Part shown: positions 11,435-17,642 of the stretch, piece after piece
Position numbering within the stretch: the stretch's first letter is position 1
Layout: every line of letters starts with the position of its first letter
Source of the DNA: Nitrospirota bacterium
GTDB lineage: Bacteria > Nitrospirota > Thermodesulfovibrionia > Thermodesulfovibrionales > Magnetobacteriaceae
Assembly: GCA_015233685.1 (NCBI GenBank)
Contig: JADFXF010000014.1
Span: forward strand, 1 to 39,234
DNA length: 39,234 bases
Direction: 5' to 3'
The notes under the pieces: model-generated
The model's database searches: none
Seen by the model: only the letters and a program-made list of their open reading frames with translations
Told to the model about the DNA's origin: nothing
Position numbers and translations under genes: made by a program

Positions 11435-12334
11435 TCAGCAGTACGTCAGCTCTGCCGCTCCGATTATGCCGGCGTCCCCGCCGAGGGTTGAGGGTATTAT
11501 TTCCGCCTTGGCAAACAAATACTTAAAGGCCGACGCCGCAGCCGTTTTTATGGCCTTTCTCACGTATATGTCCCAGGCCCCTATCAGTCCGCCCATCAGG
11601 ATTATCGCGTCAGGGCCGAATATGTTTATGTAGTTTGCTATGCCTATGCCCAGATAAAATCCCGCGGTCTTGAATATCTCTATCGCCAGCGGGTCTCCCT
11701 GTAACGCGTATTTGTAAATGTTGGCCGGTGTTATCTCGCCGCCGCTGTCTTTGGCCATCATCGTCTCTCGTTTCAGTTCAATCGCCTCCATAGCAACCAT
11801 GGTCATTGCCCGTGCTGAGGCATAGGCCTCAAGGCATCCCTTTCCGCCGCAGCCACAGAGCTTGCCACCAGGCTCAACGATGACATGCCCCAGTTCTCCG
11901 GCTATGTTCAGGAGTTTCCGGTTATATACCACACCGCCGCCGATACCCGTGCCCAGTGTCAACATCACAAATGTATTTAAATCTTTCCCCGCCCCTGAGA
12001 CGCTCTCACCAAGGGCGGCCATAGACGCGTCATTTCCCATATACACCGGCGTGTTAAATCTGCCTTGCAGTATCCCAACGAGGTCTATTTCATTTAATAT
12101 GGGCAGATTCGGGGCAGACAATATCTTTGTTCCATCAGTAAGCCCCGCAACGGCCAGCCCTATCCCATTAATCTTGTCCGAGAACAAACGCTCTATCGCC
12201 GCTGTCAGGCTATCTATGACGTTGCCGGTTGATGATACTGTTATTCTTTTAACAATCTCCCCTTCCCTTGAGACCACGGCCACGCGAAGGTTCGTCCCGC
12301 CCAAATCCACTCCTATCGAAAATGGCTTGCTCAT
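11435..12334 (-). CDS. ROK family sugar kinase, probable glucokinase
   Basis: This 299-residue protein has the ROK/hexokinase ATP fold. The phosphate-1 loop is GVDLGGTNLRVAVV at 8-21, the sugar-site motif is YMGNDASMAALGE near 97 with catalytic Asp, and phosphate-2 is LTLGTGIGGGVV near 125. The ROK zinc signature GKLCGCGGKGCLEAYAS falls near 155. No N-terminal helix-turn-helix is present, so it is a kinase rather than a NagC/XylR-type repressor. Glucose is the most likely substrate, though other hexoses or N-acetyl sugars are possible. GGAG precedes the ATG, and the gene diverges from the iron-sulfur operon. Confidence 0.88.
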   Translation of the reverse strand: MSKPFSIGVDLGGTNLRVAVVSREGEIVKRITVSSTGNVIDSLTAAIERLFSDKINGIGLAVAGLTDGTKILSAPNLPILNEIDLVGILQGRFNTPVYMGNDASMAALGESVSGAGKDLNTFVMLTLGTGIGGGVVYNRKLLNIAGELGHVIVEPGGKLCGCGGKGCLEAYASARAMTMVAMEAIELKRETMMAKDSGGEITPANIYKYALQGDPLAIEIFKTAGFYLGIGIANYINIFGPDAIILMGGLIGAWDIYVRKAIKTAAASAFKYLFAKAEIIPSTLGGDAGIIGAAELTYC

Positions 12335-12446
12335 CGTCCAGTCTCCTTATATGCGAATAATATCTGCTCAGGACTAATATACAATATTAAGCAAACAATA
12401 TACACGCCCCCTGTTAAGGATAAATAATAGTTGATTGCAACAAATA

Positions 12447-12471
12447 ATACTTGACAAGATTAGTATACTAT
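12447..12471 (+). promoter_or_regulatory. IscR type-I-like operator
   Basis: Left half ATACTTGACA, a 5-nt spacer AGATT and right half AGTATACTAT match the E. coli IscR type I layout (ATASYYGACT, RWWWY, AGTCRRSTAT) in spacing and most positions. It overlaps the -35 box of the operon whose first gene is an Rrf2/IscR-like regulator. I infer autorepression by the Fe-S-loaded regulator. Confidence 0.72.
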
Positions 12472-12479
12472 TATAAAAT
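12451..12479 (+). promoter_or_regulatory. Promoter of the iron-sulfur operon
   Basis: TTGACA at 12451-12456 and TAAAAT at 12474-12479 have a 17-bp spacer. The last base of the -10 box is only 6 nt from the ATG at 12486, so transcription should begin at or next to the A of the start codon. No ribosome site exists between them, which predicts a leaderless mRNA. Confidence 0.78.
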
Positions 12480-12485
12480 AAAGGT

Positions 12486-12956
12486 ATGTTAAGACTATCT
12501 ACCAGATGTCAGTACGGGGTGAGGGCGATGTATGAGATAGCCCGCGGGTATCCGGCGATGCCGGTTACGATAAAGGCGATATCTGAAAAACAGGATGTAT
12601 CGGTGGCATTTCTGGAGCAGATACTGGGAAAGCTCAGAAAGGCCGGCCTGATAAGGAGCGTAAAAGGGCCTGGGGGCGGCTATATGCTTAAGGCCGCGCC
12701 GGAGGAGATTTCCATAGAGGAGATTCTATTGATACTTGAAGGTCCGATAGCGATTACCGCGTGTGTGACTCAAGAGGATGCCTCAGGGGGATGCGTAAAG
12801 GCTGACCACTGCGTAATACAGCACCTGTGGAAGGCACTGGGACGACAGATTGAGGATTTTTTGAATACGATAACCCTCAGGGACCTCCTTGATGGGAGGC
12901 ATTTCAGCCCGATTTTGCAGCACGGGGTTGAGGAGCGGGAGGCGGTGTGCCGCTGA
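12486..12956 (+). CDS. Rrf2 family regulator, IscR-like, with Fe-S cysteines
   Basis: This 156-residue winged-helix protein starts MLRLSTRCQYGVRAM, the standard Rrf2 opening. The wing motif VKGPGGGYML is at 59-68. Three cysteines (C93, C103, C109) lie in the usual cluster-binding loop with H113 nearby, spaced C-x9-C-x5-C. This suggests a [2Fe-2S]-sensing repressor, by analogy with IscR. An IscR-type operator overlaps its promoter. It is first in an operon with a TusA-like protein, an IscS homologue and IscU, so feedback control of Fe-S assembly is the natural inference. The gene runs 10 bp into the next one. Confidence 0.92.
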   Translation: MLRLSTRCQYGVRAMYEIARGYPAMPVTIKAISEKQDVSVAFLEQILGKLRKAGLIRSVKGPGGGYMLKAAPEEISIEEILLILEGPIAITACVTQEDASGGCVKADHCVIQHLWKALGRQIEDFLNTITLRDLLDGRHFSPILQHGVEEREAVCR

Positions 12957-13213
12957 AATTCGTCGAAAACGTAAAGGCGGACGTCACAAGCGACATAGTC
13001 TATATGATGTGTCCGATGCACTTGTTGAAGCTGGAGGAGCACATGAAAGAACTCCACAAGGGTCAGGTGCTTGAGCTGCTCACCGATTATGACGGCGCGC
13101 TTGAGGACATACCGGCATGGTGTGACAAGACAGGGAATGACTTTCTGGGGATAGACGAAGAGGATGATTACTATAAAATATATATCAGAAAAGGGGGCGC
13201 AAATGAGCATTAA
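12947..13213 (+). CDS. TusA-like sulfur-carrier family protein
   Basis: This 88-residue protein has the TusA/SirA fold signature. A CPM motif (C22-P23-M24) precedes a helix LLKLEEHMKEL, followed by a VLELLTDYDGALEDIPAWCDKTG strand-helix with a second cysteine (C59). TusA proteins carry persulfide sulfur on the first of these cysteines. I chose the GTG at 12947, which has GGGAGG 4 nt upstream and overlaps the regulator gene by 10 bp. Its C-terminus overlaps the iscS-like start by 11 bp. Placement between regulator and IscS-like gene suggests it supplies or relays sulfur for cluster assembly. This is inference. Confidence 0.85.
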   Translation: MPLKFVENVKADVTSDIVYMMCPMHLLKLEEHMKELHKGQVLELLTDYDGALEDIPAWCDKTGNDFLGIDEEDDYYKIYIRKGGANEH

Positions 13214-14405
13214 ATACTTTGACCACATAGCGTCAAACCCATTGCTGCCAGAGGTGCTGGAGGCGATGATGCCGTATTTTAAGGAGCAGTTTGGCAATCC
13301 GATGAGCATGTACGACCTTGGAATGAACGCGAAACAGGCGATAGACACGGCGAGGGAACAGGTTGCCGGCCTGATAAACGCCAGGCCGTCGGAGATAATA
13401 TTCACCTCTTCGGGGGCGGAGAGCAATAACTTCGCGCTCAAAGGGATGGCCCTTGCCAGGCAAGGCGATGGCAAACACCTGATTATATCAAAGGCTGAGC
13501 ACCATTCAGTGATGAACACTGCCCGTTCGCTCGAAAAACAGGGTTTTGTTGTCACCTATGTGCCGGTAGATAAGTATGGAATGGTTGACCCTGAGGCGGT
13601 AAAAAAGTCAATAACGAAAGAGACGACGGTTATATCTATAACTCTCGCCAGCTCAGAGGTTGGCACAATTGAGCCGATAAGGGAGATAGCCGCCATTGCA
13701 GGGGCGCACAAGATAGGTTTTCACACGGACGCGGTGGCAGCGGCGGGCAACATACCCGTAGATGTAAAGGACTTGGGGGTAGATGCGTTGAGCCTGTCAG
13801 CGCACCAGTTTTATGGCCCTAAGGGTGCGGCGGCAATGTATCTGAAAACGGGGCAGCGAATCCTGCCGCTAATATACGGGGGTATTCAGGAAGGTGGACG
13901 GCGCGCGGGGACAGAAAACGTACCGGGGATTGTTGGCATGGGAAAGGCGGCGGAGCTGGCGGCGTTAAACCTCACCGGACGTATGGCCCATGTGCGGCAG
14001 TTAAGTGACAGGCTTACAGAGGGGATACTAAAGATAGAAAAAGTACACGCCACCGGCCATCCGACGCAGAGGCTTCCCGGCCTTGCGAGTTTTGTGGTTG
14101 AGTACATAGAGGGAGAGGGGATGCTGCTTCTGCTCCTTGCTAAGGGGATATATGCCGCGAGTGGTTCTGCGTGTACATCAAAGGCGCTGAAGGCATCGCC
14201 GGTATTGCTGTCAATGGGAGTGCCGACGTCAATGGCCCACGGCTCGATAGTGTTCAGCCTTGGGATAGGGAACACGAAAGAGGACGTAGAATGCTGTGTA
14301 GAGGAATTTCCACAGATAGTAAAACGATTAAGAGACATGTCGCCGTTTGCCAAAGAGGGCTGGGGAGCTATCAAGGCAGAGGACGCCAGTGAGGAGGGTG
14401 CATAA
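13203..14405 (+). CDS. IscS/NifS-like protein lacking the PLP lysine
   Basis: This 400-residue fold-type I protein aligns with cysteine desulfurases along its length. It keeps the cofactor-stacking His (AEHHSVM, 100-101), Asp176, the RAGTENV loop near 235 and the catalytic Cys324 in ASGSACTS. However, the Schiff-base Lys position reads Gln202 (SAHQFYGPKG; codon CAG at 13806-13808). The PLP-contacting Gln of the H-x-D-A-x-Q motif is Ala179. The N-terminal NNATTP motif is HIASNP. I know these losses from Archaeoglobus fulgidus IscS, reported to lack PLP and desulfurase activity. It probably serves as a scaffold partner or uses external sulfide. The start ATG follows AAAAGGGGG, and iscU begins immediately after the stop. 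Confidence 0.88.
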   Translation: MSIKYFDHIASNPLLPEVLEAMMPYFKEQFGNPMSMYDLGMNAKQAIDTAREQVAGLINARPSEIIFTSSGAESNNFALKGMALARQGDGKHLIISKAEHHSVMNTARSLEKQGFVVTYVPVDKYGMVDPEAVKKSITKETTVISITLASSEVGTIEPIREIAAIAGAHKIGFHTDAVAAAGNIPVDVKDLGVDALSLSAHQFYGPKGAAAMYLKTGQRILPLIYGGIQEGGRRAGTENVPGIVGMGKAAELAALNLTGRMAHVRQLSDRLTEGILKIEKVHATGHPTQRLPGLASFVVEYIEGEGMLLLLLAKGIYAASGSACTSKALKASPVLLSMGVPTSMAHGSIVFSLGIGNTKEDVECCVEEFPQIVKRLRDMSPFAKEGWGAIKAEDASEEGA

Positions 14406-14783
14406 ATGTATAGTGCGAAACTAATGGATCATTTTACAAATCCAAGAAACGTAGGGGAAATAGTGGATGCCGACGGCGTAGGCATGGAAGGCAATCCAAC
14501 ATGTGGCGATACGATGAAGCTGTATATAAAGGTAAAGGACGACGTGATAACAGACGTGAAGTTTCAAACCTTCGGTTGCGGGGCAGCCATAGCGGTATCG
14601 AGCATGATAACGGAAATGGCGAAGGGCAAGACACTGGCGGAGGCCCTTTCAATAACGAAGGAATCTGTGGCAGAGGCCTTAGACGGGCTGCCACCGCAGA
14701 AGATGCACTGCTCAAACCTCGGCGCGGACGCGCTTAGGAAGGCCATAGAGGACTACAGGTCAAGACAACAAGCGCAGGGTTGA
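14406..14783 (+). CDS. iscU: Iron-sulfur cluster scaffold IscU
   Basis: IscU is the platform on which [2Fe-2S] clusters are built before transfer to client proteins. The 125-residue protein has all three ligand cysteines in context: GNPTCGD (C33, with D35), FGCGAAIA (C58) and KMHCSNL (C102). It lacks the C-terminal Nfu domain of full NifU. Its ATG follows directly on the stop of the IscS-like gene, so the two are translationally coupled and probably form a complex. No hscA, hscB or fdx follows; the operon ends near a tRNA gene. Confidence 0.95.
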   Translation: MYSAKLMDHFTNPRNVGEIVDADGVGMEGNPTCGDTMKLYIKVKDDVITDVKFQTFGCGAAIAVSSMITEMAKGKTLAEALSITKESVAEALDGLPPQKMHCSNLGADALRKAIEDYRSRQQAQG

Positions 14784-14813
14784 TTTTTCACAGCGAAAGT
14801 GCTATAGTGTAGA

Positions 14814-14846
14814 TTCGCTGGCAGTGCGCAAAGGCACTACGGCGAA
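14814..14846 (+). other. Hairpin upstream of tRNA-Ser
   Basis: TTCGC at 14814-14818 pairs with GCGAA at 14842-14846, and AGTGC pairs with GCACT inside it around a GCAAAG loop. It lies between iscU and the tRNA and has no T-tract. It could be a terminator-like or processing structure in a shared transcript. This is a low-confidence reading. Confidence 0.35.
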
Positions 14847-14849
14847 AAT

Positions 14850-14938
14850 GGAGAGGTGGCCGAGTGGTCGAAGGCAGCCGCCTGCTAAGCGGTTGTGGGG
14901 GTAATACTCCACCCAGGGTTCGAATCCCTGCCTCTCCG
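14850..14938 (+). tRNA. tRNA-Ser (GCT anticodon)
   Basis: Acceptor arms GGAGAGG (14850-14856) and CCTCTCC (14931-14937) pair fully, with G as discriminator. The D-arm is GGCCGAGTGGTCGAAGGC-like, the anticodon loop CTGCTAA carries GCT, a long variable arm follows, and the T-arm is CAGGGTTCGAATCCCTG. The long variable arm is typical of serine tRNAs. The CCA end is not encoded. Confidence 0.96.
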
Positions 14939-14964
14939 TTTCATCAGAAGGTGCCATAATCGCC

Positions 14965-15019
14965 ACAGACTTCACTCCAGCACGTTACCAGACTTCACTC
15001 CCGCATTACCAGACTTCAC
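14965..15019. repeat. Short degenerate tandem repeat (CAGACTTCAC)
   Basis: CAGACTTCAC occurs at 14965, 14989 and 15010, spaced 24 and 21 bp, with partly similar flanks. The third copy runs into the 3' end of rsmA. It probably arose by local duplication and I see no functional signal. Confidence 0.5.
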
Positions 15020-15777
15020 GTCAGCGCGTTGGCTATGCGGGCAAACTCATCTATGCTGAGCGTCTCCGGCCTTCTTGCCGGGTCAATGCCTATGGAGTTC
15101 AATATATCGCCTACTCCGGCGTTAAAACCCTTCAAATTATTGGAGAGCGTCTTTCTGCGCATCGAAAACGCCGTCCTGACAATCGCAATAAATAACTTCT
15201 CATCGGCAACCCGCACCCTTTCCTCCCTTAACATTTTAAACCCTATGACCGCGGAATCCACCTCCGGCGGCGGTCTGAACAATTCCCTTGAAACGATAAA
15301 CTTTATCTCAGGGACGCTTACAAGCTGCGACATTATCGAAAGCACCCCGTAGGATTTCCTCCCCGGTGGCGAGGCAATACGCTGCGCCAGTTCTTTCTGA
15401 ACCATGAGGGTCATGCCCGTAAGTGTATCTCTTTCCGCGAACAGCCTGAATATCAGCGGCGTGGTTATATAATACGGTATATTGGCGACCACTTTAAACA
15501 TGCCAACTGCCCCATAATCATATCTCAGTGCGTCCCCGTGGACAAGCTCAAGATTTAAGACACCTCTGAAACGCCCCTTAAGTCTCTCATAGAGGCTTAC
15601 GTCCAGCTCTATGGCTATGACTTTTTTTGCCCTGTCTATGAGTTTTTCTGTAAGAGAACCCGTGCCAGGGCCAATTTCCACTACCACATCGTCAGGGGAT
15701 ATATCCGCCGCCGCGACGATATCCCCGACAATCGCGCCATCATAGAGGAAGTGCTGTCCTAATTTTCTCTTTTTCAC
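15016..15777 (-). CDS. rsmA: 16S rRNA dimethyladenosine transferase
   Basis: RsmA (KsgA) dimethylates two adjacent adenosines in the 3'-end helix of 16S rRNA late in small-subunit assembly. The 253-residue protein has KLGQHFL near the start, the SAM motif VVEIGPGTGSLTEKL at about 31-45, and the catalytic NIPYYITTPLIF near 100. It begins at a GTG (15777) with AGGA 7 nt upstream. It is monocistronic here, between a tRNA and a mobile element. Confidence 0.96.
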   Translation of the reverse strand: MKKRKLGQHFLYDGAIVGDIVAAADISPDDVVVEIGPGTGSLTEKLIDRAKKVIAIELDVSLYERLKGRFRGVLNLELVHGDALRYDYGAVGMFKVVANIPYYITTPLIFRLFAERDTLTGMTLMVQKELAQRIASPPGRKSYGVLSIMSQLVSVPEIKFIVSRELFRPPPEVDSAVIGFKMLREERVRVADEKLFIAIVRTAFSMRRKTLSNNLKGFNAGVGDILNSIGIDPARRPETLSIDEFARIANALT

Positions 15778-15828
15778 CGGCTTGTCCTGTATTATAATAG
15801 ATTGTCCGCGCTTATTAACACTGACACC

Positions 15829-15838
15829 TCCCCAAGGT
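15829..15838. repeat. Left target-site duplication of the compound element
   Basis: TCCCCAAGGT here is repeated exactly at 16271-16280, on the far side of the two adjacent repeat units. Confidence 0.75.
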
Positions 15839-16075
15839 CAGGGCAATCGCATTAGAAACTTACACCAGTCATTCCCTCTCCTGGATTCCCGCTTTCGCGG
15901 GAATGACAGAATAAAAAATATGAACACGCCAGACAAAGCCGAACAAATGAACACCAAAAATATCATGCCATTCTCTTTTTTTGTCATTCCTGCGGAAGCA
16001 GGAATCCAGGAAACCATCGGTCAGCGCTAAAAGTGTAGGCAATTTCTGCTTTATTTTTCAAATGCGATTGCCCTG
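15839..16075. mobile_element. MITE-like unit, left half of compound element
   Basis: This 237-bp unit has terminal inverted repeats CAGGGCAATCGCATTAGAAA (left) and TTTCAAATGCGATTGCCCTG (right), differing at one position. Internally it has hairpins of another type (ATTCCCGCTTTCGCGGGAAT and a CCTGCGGAAGCAGG stem), each beside GTCATTCC. It has no coding capacity. Its own right flank does not match its left flank; the left flank matches the far side of the next unit. Confidence 0.8.
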
Positions 16076-16086
16076 CGCTTCTCAGC

Positions 16087-16270
16087 GAGGGCAAACTCAT
16101 TAGTAATTGCCTCCCTTATTTTTGTCATTCCGGCTTGTCCGGAATCTGTCCTTATGCCTCAGAATATGCACAGCACAATCATTATGAAACTCCCACTGAA
16201 GAAGATTCCGGACAAGCCGGAATGACGGCATAGGTATCTGCTGCTTTATTTTTCAAATGCGTTTGCCCTG
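16087..16270. mobile_element. MITE-like unit, right half of compound element
   Basis: This 184-bp unit runs from GAGGGCAAACTCATTAGTAA to TTTCAAATGCGTTTGCCCTG, imperfect terminal inverted repeats. It contains two opposed ATTCCGGCTTGTCCGGAAT palindromes and closely matches the reverse complement of the 9974-10177 element. It ends directly at the right-hand copy of TCCCCAAGGT. Confidence 0.8.
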
Positions 16271-16280
16271 TCCCCAAGGT
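16271..16280. repeat. Right target-site duplication of the compound element
   Basis: Second exact copy of TCCCCAAGGT. Together with the copy at 15829 it implies that the whole 432-bp pair entered as one unit, or that a longer element was rearranged in place. Confidence 0.75.
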
Positions 16281-16356
16281 TCCCCTTGAAATAACCATAG
16301 CGACGGGTATATAATAAATACAGGGTTGGGCTCAAAAAATATTTTTAAAAAGGGCC

Positions 16357-16383
16357 TAAAGTTTCTTAGTATATTGCCGATAA
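16357..16383 (+). promoter_or_regulatory. Perfect sigma-28 (FliA) promoter
   Basis: TAAAGTTT at 16357-16364, an 11-nt spacer and GCCGATAA at 16376-16383 equal the E. coli FliA consensus at every position. It lies 44 bp before the start codon of the next gene, whose AAGGAGGAGG ribosome site is strong. This places the downstream genes in the late flagellar regulon. Confidence 0.88.
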
Positions 16384-16427
16384 GAGAAGTGAACACTTTT
16401 AAGATGGCAAGGAGGAGGTAAATTATT

Positions 16428-16778
16428 ATGGCAATCCAACATGTAATTACACGTCAGGCCACCGACACAAACGCGGCAGCCTATAAACCCGCTAAGACGC
16501 AGCAGCCGCAGCAACCGGGCGGGGGGCAGAACAACGGGGGGACGACCGGTGCTGCCGGTACAGAAAACACGCAACAGCCGGCTGCGATTGTTAATATTTC
16601 CACAACCGCAAAAGAGGCGGCAAACGCGGCCGCAAAGCAGACTGAAAATACCGGTGCAGCGGGTGCAGCCGGGGCAACTGGTGCGGCACAAAATGTAGGC
16701 CAGCCGCAGAATACGCCGAACGTGAACCAGCAAAACCCGAAGGGAGTTGAGCAGGCGTTTTTTAAGTCGGTGGTGTAG
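16428..16778 (+). CDS. Low-complexity Ala/Gln/Gly/Asn-rich protein under sigma-28 control
   Basis: This 116-residue protein is not recognised as a known family. Most of it is Gln, Ala, Gly, Asn and Thr, including QQPQQPGGGQNNGG and repeated AAGA runs. A single more ordered segment, IVNISTTAKEAANAA near residues 44-58, resembles the VxISxxAKE segment common in small flagellar or motility proteins and recurs loosely in the next gene. No signal peptide or membrane span is visible. The perfect sigma-28 promoter and the downstream FlaG-like gene suggest a flagellum-associated role. The start has a strong AAGGAGGAGG site. Confidence 0.72.
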   Translation: MAIQHVITRQATDTNAAAYKPAKTQQPQQPGGGQNNGGTTGAAGTENTQQPAAIVNISTTAKEAANAAAKQTENTGAAGAAGATGAAQNVGQPQNTPNVNQQNPKGVEQAFFKSVV

Positions 16779-16879
16779 CCGTATCTGATGTTGACTGACG
16801 AGGCCCTGACAAGACGGTTACAGTGGGGGTACTTGTTAGGATGTGTAGCATAACCAGAGACGTATAAGGAGAATGTAAA

Positions 16880-17431
16880 ATGGAAATCGCAGGGATAGGT
16901 GTAAGTGCTCAGACGAATGTCAGCGCTGCCAACACGCAGACTAAGCAGCAGACCTATGCTCAACCTGCTTCCCAACAGCAGTCCCAGCAAAACGCCGAAA
17001 CAACTGCTAAGGCTCCAGTCAGCTCAAGCAATAATGACTCCGTAAAAGTTACTATCACGAGCGAGGGAAAGAACATGCTGAACAACTCTAAGCAGAATGT
17101 TGCGGCAACTGGAGGGGATACCGCCAACAATCTGGCAAACTTAGCCCAGGGCAACAATACTCAGCCGGGGACCCAGGCAGGTACCCCATCTGAAAAGAGC
17201 GCTAAGGACAATAACCAGATTAATCCACCAGCCCCTCCCGTGAGTAGTCTTTTTAGCAATTCTGCTTATTATTCCGTGGAGAAAAACGCAAAGGATAATA
17301 CGCAGAGTGTGGTAGTAAAAATTGTGGACTCCAATGGGAATGTGGTTAGGTCAATACCGCCTGAGGATTTGTTAAAGAGCGCGTCGGAACTGAATATAGG
17401 ACCGAATAATCTTTACCATTCACTGACATAG
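16880..17431 (+). CDS. Gln/Asn-rich protein with FlaG-like C-terminal domain
   Basis: The first two thirds of this 183-residue protein are disordered and rich in Gln, Asn, Ser, Ala and Thr, with a VKVTITSEGKNML patch near residues 54-66. The last 50 residues resemble FlaG: a strand YYSVEKNAKDNTQSVVVKIVD, then NGNVVRSIPPEDLLK, matching the family's V-I-R-x-I-P-P-E-E motif. FlaG proteins influence flagellar filament length or assembly in several bacteria. AAGGAG precedes the ATG. It lies 100 bp after the sigma-28-controlled gene, and no other promoter is evident, so the two are probably co-transcribed. Confidence 0.78.
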   Translation: MEIAGIGVSAQTNVSAANTQTKQQTYAQPASQQQSQQNAETTAKAPVSSSNNDSVKVTITSEGKNMLNNSKQNVAATGGDTANNLANLAQGNNTQPGTQAGTPSEKSAKDNNQINPPAPPVSSLFSNSAYYSVEKNAKDNTQSVVVKIVDSNGNVVRSIPPEDLLKSASELNIGPNNLYHSLT

Positions 17432-17454
17432 GGGGAGTGCTCCTCCCCTATGTC
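17425..17454 (+). terminator. Long hairpin at the end of the FlaG-like gene
   Basis: GACATAGGGGGAG and CTCCCCTATGTC pair over 12 bp with one bulged G and a short loop. The 5' arm includes the stop codon region. No T-tract follows, so it may be a factor-dependent or RNA-stabilising structure rather than a classical terminator. Confidence 0.5.
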
Positions 17455-17642
17455 GGTCGGCGTGGAAGGCCTGGGTGGGGGTGTGTTGCGTATCATAGAC
17501 AGATGGCTCACAAATGAGCACAAATGAATGCGGGTTTGGCCTCCCCCGGAACAATTATGTGTCAGAACAATAGGACATTTTTACTTTGGCTTGACATGTC
17601 AGAACAATTATAGCGACTTCACTAGGGGTTTTCTGTTACAAT

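Larger units (their letters stand above)
15778..16427. other. Gene-free region holding a compound repeat element and a sigma-28 promoter
   Basis: No supported gene lies in these 650 bp. It holds the compound MITE-like element (15839-16270) with its target duplications, then a 150-bp leader containing the sigma-28 promoter of the next gene. Confidence 0.8.

Noticed and set aside
14821-14846. Resemblance to a c-di-GMP (GEMM) riboswitch core
   Set aside because: Only a CGCAAAG-like string matches. The second helix and tetraloop receptor are missing, and the downstream feature is a tRNA.
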